This document shows positions 31,122 through 42,066 of a DNA stretch of 64,000 nucleotides, in pieces. The stretch lies in contig JBANAY010000003.1 in assembly GCA_037952775.1 (NCBI GenBank), positions 24,366,001-24,430,000 of the forward strand, written 5' to 3'. How positions within the stretch are numbered: position 1 is the first letter of the stretch; each line of letters opens with the position of its first letter. Both the position numbers and the translations under genes were made by a program. The notes beneath the pieces are model-generated. The model was not told the origin of the DNA. It saw nothing but the letters and a program-made list of their open reading frames with translations, and made no database searches. The stretch is from Clonostachys chloroleuca (lineage: Eukaryota > Ascomycota > Sordariomycetes > Hypocreales > Bionectriaceae).

Positions 31122-33182
31122 CCTGACAGCTGGTGGACGTCAAAGCCTCAATTTAGGACCTTCGCGCGACTCACTACGGCTTCGATGTGATCGACACGTC
31201 TCAAACCAAGAAGAAGAGAAGCAGGGACATTGCAGAGAGGTAGTGGTGACCTTAAGTACGCAAGCATTTGATTGCATGCGGCCTGAAGCATTGGTAATGG
31301 GGAGATAAGCCCGCTGGGGAAACCTGATGGATTGGCCCCTAGCATCCGGCATATTTGCCCAGGACAGTTCGCCAGCAAGGACAGATGCCTAATCGATCCC
31401 TTCTCCGAACCTTTGTTGGGCAAGTCTTGCTGCGCCGATCCAATTGAAGCATATCTGTGGTGAACGTGTTTGCCCCTCAATCTGGACAGAACAAGGAAAG
31501 GCTCGTCATGCTTCATTGCCAAGCCTGCACGTAAGATAGCAGCGACATTTTAGGAAGGTCAGAAGTTGGAGGCATCGGCTGGAGCTCGCAGGCGGCGATC
31601 GCCGACGTGTCTGAGGCGGTGCTGATAATGTCACCGTGCCAGAATGTCTCTTTCCCACCTACAGATACTGAAAGGGAGAGGCTAATTCCACGGCTAGATG
31701 ACACAAAGAATACCGGAATTACCACTATCATCTTCTCATGAAGAGGGGTATCAACAAGCGCGAGAGCTGGTGAATTGATCAGGAAGCTGGGGGAAACGAA
31801 GTCCACCAAATGGATTTCACACAAGTAAGCATGTGGACCAAGCCAAGCAAGCTTAACCCAGTTAACTCTAATAAATTCGCACGCAGATAACAATTCGCAC
31901 TAATGTCAGGGTCAGAGACTGGCTGGTCAAGGCGTGTCAGCAGGCGGGGACTGCTGCTGCTCTTATCGGCAGCCAGACCGATCACGATCGTCCCGTCCTC
32001 CTCTCTCAATGAAACGGTGGTAGAGGAGGTAGGCGTCCATTGAAGATTAATCTTGGAGCTTATCTAGATCGACCAAGACATTGCCGTGTGGAAATGTATT
32101 CCAGACCTTTCTCAGTGGTGTATTTGGGACGCCACAGAGCAGGCAGGTATATCCAACGAAATGTGGTTCCAAGACGCCGGGCTGGTTGAAAGAAAAAATG
32201 CCAATAATACCTTTGTTTACTCCTTGAGAATGAAGAGAATTTGAAGCAATGCATTAAGTCAGGATATCTCCCCTTGGGCCCTTGGGACGATGCGGTTTAA
32301 ATAACACACCACCCGCAGCATTTGACAGAGTAAAGCCGATTATATCTATGAGTAAAGGATGCATTCTCACCTGCAATAAAATGGAATGTCTACTGTGCAA
32401 GGGGCAGACTATTGGCCACTTTCATGTCCATGACATCCATGAAACGGCTCATCCTGAATGGGAACACGTTCATTGGGTTCCTCCTGCGGGGTGAGTGGAC
32501 TTTGGAGCTCTGGAATTCCAGAATTCGGTGTCTTCCGTCCGATCAGAAGATGCCAAGAACGATGCCGGGTGTTCCTGCGTTAGTTGGACTGGCCGGGGGG
32601 GACGTGTTTCCAGATGCACGTGTTTCCATCCCAGGGAATTGACCGACCAATGCACTCCCCTACCCATCGAGGATACATGCCAGAGACCGATCAAGCATTC
32701 ACGGCTCAGTGAACAGCATGCGGTGGTCCTTTGCTCCCACTACCTATGTACTTTATAGAGTCTGTCTGCGTTCTGACCGTGGAGACGGCCTGGGTCAGAA
32801 ACCACGTTCAAGAAAGATTTGAGCTCTGCATTGCGCTAGTAGAGTAGGAGCACTGATTTAATTACCCTCTAGTGCAGTGATCTTGACAGAAATTACCTGT
32901 TCGTGGGAAGAAATCGGCGCAGCAGCTACTCTGAGCTCGATCCCACGGACCAATCAGCGGGTCGGACGAGGCCACGGAGACGCATCAGCCCATGTGCCAG
33001 GCACAAACTAATGAGAGAGGCAACATCCATTGACAGGCACTGGTCCCTTGTCTGGCCACATAAGAAGTGCACGAGCTGTCGGCTCAATTGTACTCTCTTT
33101 TTCCTCGTACTCGTCAGGCGCAAACTCAGTCCTAATTGCTAATTCACCTCACTCTTTTTCTGCCTCCAGTCACTCACTAATC
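31122..33182. other. Two-kilobase intergenic region between divergent genes
   Basis: It holds the promoters of the 5'-nucleotidase (leftward) and the GPI protein (rightward). Overlapping short frames occur on both strands without motifs. A perfect 12-bp palindrome CTGGAATTCCAG lies at 32510-32521. Confidence 0.4.
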
Positions 33183-34160
33183 ATGAAGTTCCTCAACCTT
33201 GCTCTGGCGGCCTTGCCCATGGCCTCCGCCGTCAATGTCCGCGCTAACAGCACTCCTGTTTCTTCCAGCTTGGCCACTCCAACCCCGGCTTCTTCGAGCA
33301 TCAACAGCTGCGAGGGCCCTCATGCTTTCATCCCTCTCTCCTCAGGCCGCGCCACTCCAGTCTCAAGCAGTGTTCGCGCCTCGTCAGTTGCCACCAGTGC
33401 CGCTCCCGCCAACACATTGATTGGGGGAGGCAATACCGAGCCTTATTGCCCACCCAAGGACGATATTCCCAACGGTTTCATTCCTATCGGAGGAACCTCG
33501 CGTCCTGTTTCTAGCCCTACCTCCAAGCCTAGCACTCCCAGCGCAACTGGCACGGCTTCCACTTCTGCTGGTGCCAATGGCGATGGCAAGTCCTCAACTA
33601 AGGCCACTGCCGGCACCGGCAGCGTCCCTACTCAGACCAGCGGCAAGCCTGCCATTACCGACCTCCCTCTCTCGACGAGCACCTACACTGCTACTCAGAC
33701 TTACACCATCACCAAGTGCCCGCCTGAGGTCACCAGCTGCCCCGTCGGCTCCGTCACAACCGCTACCGTGACCCAGTACACGACTTACTGCCCGGCCATC
33801 AGCACCCCGCTGACTTACACCGTCACCACCACCGTCGCCTGCAAGTCTTGCCAGGGCGGACACACGACCACTCCCGTCACTGTCACCATCGTTCCAGCAC
33901 CCTCCAGCTCCAAGTCTAGCTCAACCGCCACCCTCGGCGGCAACTCTCCCGTTGCTCCATCGTCGGTTCCCGGTGCCCTTTCGCCAAGCTCTAGTGTCAA
34001 CCGCCCGGGCTCCAACGTCACCTCTGTCCAGCCTTCAGGTAATGCCACCGCCACTGGAAACCGTCCCGTCGCTTCTGGTCCCACCTCTGGCGCAGCTTCT
34101 TGGGGCGTCCAGGGTCTTTTCACAATTGCTGCTGGTGCTCTGGTTGCTGCCCTCCTGTAA
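33183..34160 (+). CDS. GPI-anchored Ser/Thr-rich cell-wall protein (CCG-6-like)
   Basis: A single exon gives 325 aa. It has a signal peptide (MKFLNLALAALPMASAVNVR) and long Ser/Thr/Pro/Ala low-complexity stretches. The central Cys-containing block (STYTATQTYTITKCPPEV, then TTYCPAISTPLTYTVTTTVA and KSCQGGHTT) resembles the clock-controlled CCG-6 type surface proteins of filamentous fungi. The C-terminus (SGAASWGVQGLFTIAAGALV) is a GPI attachment signal, with a small-residue omega region before a hydrophobic tail. It is probably a heavily O-mannosylated wall structural protein. I chose the ATG at 33183, which starts the signal peptide; upstream in-frame codons lack such a signal. It closes the secreted-protein block. 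Confidence 0.85.
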   Translation: MKFLNLALAALPMASAVNVRANSTPVSSSLATPTPASSSINSCEGPHAFIPLSSGRATPVSSSVRASSVATSAAPANTLIGGGNTEPYCPPKDDIPNGFIPIGGTSRPVSSPTSKPSTPSATGTASTSAGANGDGKSSTKATAGTGSVPTQTSGKPAITDLPLSTSTYTATQTYTITKCPPEVTSCPVGSVTTATVTQYTTYCPAISTPLTYTVTTTVACKSCQGGHTTTPVTVTIVPAPSSSKSSSTATLGGNSPVAPSSVPGALSPSSSVNRPGSNVTSVQPSGNATATGNRPVASGPTSGAASWGVQGLFTIAAGALVAALL

Positions 34161-35074
34161 TGAGACCTGCCAAAAGCCAAACCCATCCAGCCCACGATGC
34201 ACAGCTTGTAATTTCCGTACCTCGGCAAGAATTCAGCTGCGTTACACCAAGGGCGACAATTAATTAAATGATAAATGAAATTTTCACCATATTCACTGTT
34301 TGAATAGTTGCTCATGCTAGTAAAATGCTTCGCTTCTTGAGGTTTTGTCTCGAGTCGGAGCTCTCAGGCCAGCTCCCATTGTACCTGAGTGAAATGCGAG
34401 CGGATCTTACATTTTCTCCTTCCTCTTTAGGCCGCATGCCAAGAGGTCCTTTCGCCAAGCAATTTGTGGGAATTGACAGAGGAGGATGCACGTGGGATGA
34501 AGTCTAGACTCTGGGCTGCAGACGTGAAGCCCCGTGCCTTTCGCCCCTTCCATAACAGGCGGCGCATGCCGACTACTTATCGAGTTAGCCCACTGGAAGG
34601 TCCTCCGGAAAAGCAAAGTGAGACTCTCTTTCTAACTGCGCATGGCCTTAAGGTAGTGGAGACGTTGAAGCCAGCTGATGAAGAGTACATGTCAATTAGC
34701 GGATGTGCTCACTACGACCGAAGTACCGACAGTCCGCCAACATACATCCCTTTTTATTTAGCCTACCCTATCCCTATCTGCCTGGCTACAACCACTGAGC
34801 TGTAGCCTCTTAGTTATTCGTTCTTAGATCACAAGCTTCCTAGTAGATATAGCAGGCTGACATGAAATTACATTGATAACAGGCCACAGAGATTCTGTAG
34901 GGAAACTACTAAACCCTTTACCAAATGACTCATTATTCATGGTCCTCTAAAACGCTGTAATAGTTTAGGAGTGTAAGTTTTTCCAACGGTTGTGAGAAAT
35001 TGCATGAAAATTTTGATGAACACTAATGAAATAATGATATCTATTCAGAGTTACCTTTTGGATATTAGTTAATT
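34161..35074. other. Intergenic between convergent genes
   Basis: This is the 3' flank of the GPI protein gene and of the HyuA-DUF917 gene. Short plus-strand frames around 34325-34805 have no motif. Confidence 0.45.
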
Positions 35075-38000
35075 CTATTCGATATCCACATCATTCTCTG
35101 CGCAATGATTCCATTCTTCTATAACAGAACGGACCTCTGACGTGTCAGCCACAGGGACGTATTTGATATCCAGCCTATGACAAAATCGTATTAGTGGTTT
35201 ATCTGTGAAGGGGATATATAACTTACCCGAAACCCTCCGGTCCTCCATTCTTTAACCCTTCTCCCGTTGTCCATTGTGAGCTACCGGCAAGAACCACGAC
35301 GTGGACTCGTAATCCATAACGATAGTCCTGAGTGCCCAGCGCTCTCCCATCTTCAGCATCGAGCAAGCATATCAGGTCAGGGACGCTAGCAAAGGTAATC
35401 TTACTGTCCGCATGATACGCAACAATGTTTTCGTTCTGGAAGTCAATCTTGATGTCCTTGGTGGCTGGTGATAACTTCTCCTCTCCTCCAAACGCGCCAA
35501 ATGGTGTAATCTTCGCAGATCCCTCCGTAAAACCATCTCGCACATGGCGGGAAACGCTGGTGATCTTGCCCGTCAAGAGCTTCCGTCCAGGGTGTATTGC
35601 CAGTATACTCTCCACGATGTCTCGCTTTTCTAGTCGCGCCAGCTGCGAGGCTCGACCCAGTCTCCATGCAAGGGATATCGATGATTGGGCTGCGTATTGT
35701 TTGACTTGGTTGCCGGTCAGGTTGCCGAGCGATATTCCCGCTGCCTGTCCCATTTGCACACACACGGCACGCAACATGGCCTCGATTTCGCGATTGGAGC
35801 TCGCTCGAACCTGTATAACAGTGTTTCCTTTGCCATCTGATGCGGCTGCTGGGGTAAGCACGATGCCCGCGTTATTAGGTGTAACCTGCCAGAGGTTTGG
35901 ATACGCCCGACCCATCAAGTCAGCGTCAACAAGGGGCTTTCCAGTCCAGAGAGCGGCTTGGATACCACGCATACCATTTGAGCCCCCAATCTCGAGGCTC
36001 ATAATGGCAGTGAGGTCGTTAGTGGTCAGACCTTGGGATCCCAAGGCAGCGTCTACCGAATTCTTCAGCTCCTCGCCTGAAGGTAGACGTTCGGAAAATG
36101 TGCTTGGTGAGCCCATCACTGCCACTGCTGGAATAACACCATCATCCGGTAGCAGATTCAAGGGGATAACCTCTACTGAGCCACCGTGAGCCAGATTCTT
36201 TTTAGCACTGAGATGACTTGCGTAGACATCTCCTCCACCACCGCAACCGAGTATGGCGCAGCCTTCAGCGATGAAGTCAAGATCGAGTGTAGAAAGAAGC
36301 CATCGGCTATTTACAATGTTTGGACGATAAGATGCAGCGTCAAAAGTATCTTCAGACACAGTCTCGTGCGTTGGAGAAATCTCTGGACTTGATGAAGAAG
36401 CTGTTTCTGTTTCATCCACCTCGGGATCTCCATTACTGTTGACCAAAGCTGAATCCTCTTTCAAAGTGTCATGGCCAGTCCTTGACAGCCTCCCAACTGC
36501 CCGAACACTGATATGTGATGATCTCGTGTTAGTATATGGCACTGGCAAAATAGTTTCCTCCACAATCTCAGGGTTCTCGGCCCCGGCGAGGCGGGCATTG
36601 AGGATCGCCTGCTCTCGAACTTGAGACACCGCCTGCTCTTCTGACTGGCTAGTGATGAGATGCACGATCGCGTCTGCAGATCCAGATACCTTCGCCATTG
36701 CTGCACCGACCGCGTTTGCGATGTGGGCGAGTGGATGTCTTAAAATCTCGGACACGCCTTTGACGGACTCTGGGCAGAGGATGCTGCCTCCTCCCACGAG
36801 GATAACGGGAATATCCGTTGCTGCGGTCTTCATCTCATCAATGACTGTTTCCAACAGCACTTGTATTCTCGACTTGGCTTGCGAGATCACAGCTGCCGGA
36901 ACATCTGAGACCAACGACTTATCTCCCAGTTCCTCCAGCCCGGAAGCTACGGCGATGTCCGTGGCGGTCAAAACTCGGCCTCCAAAAACTCGAGCCTCAG
37001 TGTTGAGGTCCTTTCCTACCGATCGGGGCCCGACTGTGACCTCACCCGAGTCAGTCACTTGAACAAGAGAGCCTCCCCCAAGGCCAATACTCCGGAGGTC
37101 CGAGACGGCAAAGTTGGTCCGTACGCCTGCAAAGTAAGAGACTGCAGCGGCTGGACGCGGCAGGCCTGATGGCTCTACTGCACAAACATCAGACGTTGTC
37201 CCACCAATGTCCAGGACAAGAGCGCCCTGGTCAATGCTGCCTTGAATGTTGGCGAGGAATACCGCGCCAGTTAAAGAGTTTGTCGGGCCTGAAAGGAATG
37301 TCGATACGGGTAGGCTTGCGGCATCTACTGCTCTGATAAGGGTACCGTCATTTCTCGTGAGAAATCTGAAAAAGATGTCAGCAGAAGAGATAGGTCTGAG
37401 GTTGCCATTCAACTCACAGTTTTGCAGATATTTGAAGTTCGCGAATCGATCGTTGAAATTGGCGGATTGTTTTCCGGGCAAAAGGTAAAATTGTGGCATT
37501 CAAGATCGTGGCGTTCTCTCTTTCGATAAATCCTATACCGGCGACCTTGTGCGAGAGAGTGATGTTTATATCTTGTCCGAGGACTGAGCGGAGAATATCA
37601 GAAACATGCTCCTCCTGGTGTATGGATGTGTCTATTGGGGAATAGATGCCAATGATGGCGATGTTCCTGATTCCCAAAGCCTGGATCTCCTCAGCCGTCT
37701 TTCTGACAATGGCTTCATCCACACGCTCTATTTCTCGCCCATCAACTAATAAGATCTGAAATCAGCAACATGATGCGCGAAACATAGGAATGATATCACC
37801 GCACTTTCCAGCCCACCTGGCAGCGTCGCACTGAAACCTTCGACAATATGTCTCAAGTCATTTGGAAGGCCGGCGGATGGAGGCACTTCCCTCCCATACG
37901 GTCCACCAAGGCGCAGCACGGCGACCTTGGCTAATTTCCTGCTGTCTTTCTCAATAACAGAATTGAGGAAGTGCTAAAACTGGGTATTAGTCCCATTGGA

Positions 38001-38316
38001 CGATGAATGTTCAAGTTAGTGATATAGTAAGCTAACCGTGGTGCCAACATTGACAGCAATAACATCGTCCCTAGCCTTTTCCGGGAGGTCACCCAATATC
38101 TTTCTTAGAGCTGTGTTGATGCCAAGGCTGGTGTCAGGTGTAGTAGGAGTCTTCGCCGTACTCAAGATGCTTCGTGCGGGCTTAGTCTCAGTCAAAGCAA
38201 GATCGATCGCCACGGCATCTGTGTTAGTACCCCCTGGCATAAAGCGTCACTGCAAGTTCCTTATCAGGGACATTTTAATTATACATACCAACGTCTATCC
38301 CGATTATGATCGGCAT
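35075..38316 (-). CDS. HyuA-type hydantoinase/oxoprolinase fused to DUF917 domain
   Basis: Six exons join in frame: 38316-38289, 38233-38037, 37973-37805, 37745-37418, 37365-35227 and 35174-35075, giving 986 aa. Residues 1-545 are a HyuA/oxoprolinase ATP-grip fold: MPIIIGIDVGGTNTDAVAID at the start, VGTTHFLNSV, then RLGGPYGREVPPSAG, NDGTL, SGPTNSLTGA and LDIGGTTSDV. About 550-595 is an acidic Ser-rich linker. Residues about 600-975 match DUF917 (DLDFIAEGCAILGCGGGGDV, LEIGGSNGMRG). Relatives hydrolyse five-membered cyclic amides such as hydantoins, 5-oxoproline and thiohydantoins, usually with ATP. It sits beside a DAL5-type transporter and a flavin monooxygenase, which suggests a catabolic cluster for a heterocyclic N or N/S compound. 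The true substrate is unknown. Confidence 0.9.
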
Positions 38317-39374
38317 TTGGATCTTTGGCGTGAGGAACAAACAGATAGTGAGGTCGTAGATCTATCCCATCTGATAGGATCCGCGCCAAGAGTATGAAAT
38401 ACCTGCAAGCTTTGCCGATGTCAAGCGAGTGGGAGTCAAAATACCGTTGGTTTTTTTTTTTGCGTAAACTCGCGAGTAAGGCGAGTGTGTTTCATCGGAC
38501 TCAATTACTAACCCAGACAGCAAGACCCAACTCACCGGGAATTACCTTGTTCTTGACCCCATTCCCGAATCAACTGATCAAATGATGCCATCGCTTGGCA
38601 ACCGATGTCGGCTCCCTGAAGAGGGAACTACACCCATTAGATTAGCTTGAGCATATGTTTCTCCACCATGAAACGGACAATTTCTAATAATCTTTCGGTA
38701 GGGCGAGACCCTGAAAATGCAATTTGCCGCTCTTTAAAGAGGGGGTGATATTGGCTACAATTTGGACCTTAATAGAATCAAATCTCAGTCATGAAGTGGA
38801 CAGTCTTTTGACTCAGCGAATAGGTTAATTGACCATAAGTTTTCTAGCTGTGCTCATTTCAAGGGAGCTAGATTGATATGTGCTTTGTGGTAATTGAAAG
38901 TTTGTTGCGTGTAAAGTTAGACTCTGGCTTCCCTTTCTCTAGGATCTAGTTGGACAAGATATCACGCCTCTTCAGAGGGCGGCAAATTTCACTTGCTAGC
39001 CAGATCCGCCGGGCAAGAAGCTAGCCGGACTAACTCAACAGCTGTACTCTGAATTGTAAAGAATACATCAGGCAAGGAAATATATCTGGAGCGCGACAAA
39101 CTAATGCAGCTGCGTCATAGCTTTAGAATATTACCCAAAATGTGGGATCGATATGTTGGAAGTGCTGGACGACATCAAGGGTAAAATAGTGATCATGATC
39201 ATCTAGGCCTAATCCAAGATGTCCTTAGCTTAGCAGGCTTGATATCATTAAGTGTACGATTCTAGATCTAGCTATATTGAAGGTGTAGGAAGAAGAACAC
39301 AACAGGTATATCGATGACATAGCAATGTCAACCCGATAAAATTTACGCTGGCAGTGTATTAATTCTTTCCAAAC
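38317..39374. other. Intergenic, promoter of the HyuA-DUF917 gene
   Basis: No coding frame is supported. A T10 run lies near 38452. It separates two co-directional minus-strand genes. Confidence 0.45.
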
Positions 39375-41472
39375 TCAGGCATGGCTAGGGTTAGGTGCCT
39401 GATCTTCTTGATCATCTCGATCCTCGGCGGTCCATGCTTTGAACTCTAGAAGGCCTTCGTCGTTGCGTATCGCCTTACCGCTATTCCTACAACATGATGT
39501 CAGTTCAAGCATCAATCGTATCAAGTCGGAAAACTCACAAGTCCCTCCTAATCTGGAACAGGATCAGGCCAACAGTGACAATTGCGAGACCGATCATTCC
39601 TGCGCAGACTTGGTATCCGTAATCGTAGTGAGGTGCTATTAAAGCAGTGTCAGTATGTTAATCAAAGCGAGGAAAATCTCTCATGTTTGGGCGACTTACC
39701 ATCGACAGCCGGGAAAAGCAGGACAAGAGCCCAGGCATTAATTGCGTAGACCATGGTGTTTCCAATTGACACGATAAGCCCACGAAGTGCGCCATTACCC
39801 TGGCACACCTCGTTCAACCAGGCAATTGTGATGGACTGGGCGGGGAGGCCTGCGGTGATGAGGATGTACCCAGTAAACTTGAGGCCCTCGGGGGCTTCCC
39901 ATACTGCCACGAAAGCATTTCCGGCCAGACATAGTAGCATATTTGCAACAATGACTACTGGGCGGTTTTGCAACCAATCAGAAACGATTCCACTTATGAT
40001 TGAGTTGATGAGAGCAGCTCCCTGTCCAGCTGTCGGAATATTGTTGAGCTGAGGCACAGTGTACTTTCCAAGAGATTGGAGCCATAGGTTGAAGTAGCCG
40101 TCTCCCCAGGAGAAAGCTCCGTAAAGACTAGTGATAAATGAGTCATTTGATGTCAAATTTAACAGAGAGTAGACGTACAAGTAGCAGACAACGAAGAGGT
40201 AGACATGCCAAGTTGTCCAGATGCCCTTGAAGCGGGACCAGGTAATCTTTTGGATGGGTTGACGACCGACACGTTCCATCCTATCGATTGCCAGTGTGAC
40301 TTCCTATAGCATCTGGTTAGATAAGAAAGATTGGAAGTAATGGGTGCCGTACAGCAGGCTTAAGCCATCTAGCTCTGGTATCTCTCGGCTGGTCGGGAAG
40401 GGCGTAGAAACCCCAAAGAGCAATGGGTAGGGAAATCAGACCGTCAAAAATGAAAAGCCACCTAAAGATATCAAATGGTCAGAGGCGTGCTTGGCTCATT
40501 TAGGATTCTTTGCAGACTTGCCTCCAACTAGCCATGCCTTTCCCGTTCATGTTTGTGTAAAGGCCGGCTTGAATATAACCAGAAAACATACCCGCTACTC
40601 TCGCCGAGACTTCGTAAATGGCCATCCTCTTACCCAGCTCAGAAGGGGTGTACCATGAGCCAAGTAGCGCAGCAAAGCCGGGGAACGCGATTCCCTGAAA
40701 AAAGCCAATGGCAAAGCGTAAGCCATACACCTGGCATAAAGTCCTGTCAGCGACCAAGAACATTGAAAATAATCTTTGAAAAACGCACCGCGCCCGCAGT
40801 CTTAGCACCGGCAATTCCCATAACGAGAAATGTCCAGGCGAGCTCACAGGCGGGCAAAATAATAGACGGCCTGACGTGTGTCGAAAGCAACATGAGAGGG
40901 ACTATGCCAAGTTAGAGACTTGTGCAATCGACGACGGAATTTCACAGACCTGCTCCAGCAATAATGCCACAGTTGAAAGTTGTCGAGAAGTAGTTCAGTT
41001 CATTTCCAAAAAGGGATAGCTACGACTTTGTTTAGAAATTAGTGCAATGATATTCGCTTTTGAACTCACATCGTCCTTCATGCCAGACACGTAGGCGTTG
41101 CTGGAGCCGAGATATAGTCAGTATGTAGTTTAGTACCGACATAGAATGTAAGAGTAGACGCACAAAATGTTGGTATTATCCAGAGTCTGCATGAAACACG
41201 AGAGTGTTGTGTAGGTCCTAATTGAGTGTTAGATTGCTGGTAAATTCCCATGTTCACCTTCTAGGATGAACATACAAAAGGAAGAGGTCGAGTTTCCGGA
41301 CGAGTCTCCTGTCTTCATCCTTGTCGAAGTAACGGGGTAGCTTCATTCCGAGGAGGTGCTGCCGATGTTTTCCCACATGATCCTCCTGATCAGAATCTCG
41401 AATATCAACAGTAGTCGTTTGGATATGGTCTCCCTTGGTCGGAGAGACCCCTGAATCTGTGATTGTGGCCAT
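39375..41472 (-). CDS. MFS transporter, anion:cation symporter type (DAL5/TNA1-like)
   Basis: About eleven exons can be joined. Their start is MATITDSGVSP, with a hydrophilic N-terminus up to KDEDRRLVRKLDLFLL. The sequence QTLDNTNIFNAYVSGM is the usual first-helix signature of the family; then LSLFGNELNYF, GLRFAIGFFQGIAFPGF, GSWYTPSELGKRM and WRWLFIFDGLISLPIALWGF follow. The end is APHYDYGYQVCAG, a last helix and a hydrophilic tail to QEDQAPNPSHA. Relatives take up small organic anions such as allantoate, nicotinate, ureidosuccinate, pantothenate or biotin. One intron (40521-40462) has a GC donor (AG|GCAAGT). It lies between the HyuA-DUF917 gene and a divergent monooxygenase, so it probably imports their substrate. 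An in-frame ATG at 41484 is an alternative start. Confidence 0.85.
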
Positions 41473-42066
41473 AATGAAACCCAAAACAAGCCGTTGCCTC
41501 GAAAACGACGAAGATGCAGTGCTGGGTACACTCTAGCCAACCTACCAAAGACCTCGGGAGGTTGAATGTTTTATATCGGCCGACGAACTCAGCAACAACC
41601 TCAGGGTATAAGACCAGGGCTGAAACTAGTAAGCCCATTTGAGGAATGGCTTGATAGAGTCGTTATGCTTTTGCCCCACACGTCGAGCCGCACCACGACC
41701 CAAGTATGTGGTTCGGACAAGGGTAGTTGCAAGACGCAAGCTGATTATCCGATGACGTCTTCAGCTATCTGGTGGCATCAGCCATACACGGAGTGTACGC
41801 CATACTGAAAAGGGCGGATATTGATAACCTGACGCGCGGGTTCCGAGAAGCGACATCGGATTGACTCGTGAATTATCACGCACGTGGACTTCATGCAGGA
41901 TTACTTGGCCGATGTGGAGACGTCCCTGTGTTCAAGAGAGATAGCACGAAGGCCCAGGCCAGCACTTGGCCGACAGGAGTAATATTAAGCGCTCATCTAA
42001 CGGATTTCAAGCCTCATAATCTTCGCCCACAACCTCCTTAACATCACCAGTCATCCCATATTCACT
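41473..42066. promoter_or_regulatory. Shared divergent promoter of transporter and monooxygenase, with GATA-type sites
   Basis: The two genes start back to back about 590 bp apart. HGATAR-type hexamers occur at 41652-41657 (TGATAG), 41822-41827 (TGATAA), 41873-41878 (TGATAA on the minus strand) and 41939-41944 (AGATAG). Nitrogen-regulatory GATA factors such as AreA bind HGATAR, and clustered sites suit a nitrogen-catabolic role. Four sites in this length is only modestly above chance, so this is a suggestion. Confidence 0.35.

Noticed and set aside
32510..32521. Perfect palindrome CTGGAATTCCAG
   Set aside because: Only 12 bp and single; such palindromes occur by chance in a 64-kb window, so no regulatory role is claimed.
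35425..36189. 254-codon plus-strand frame opposite the DUF917 domain
   Set aside because: Antisense shadow; the DUF917 sequence on the minus strand is unmistakable.
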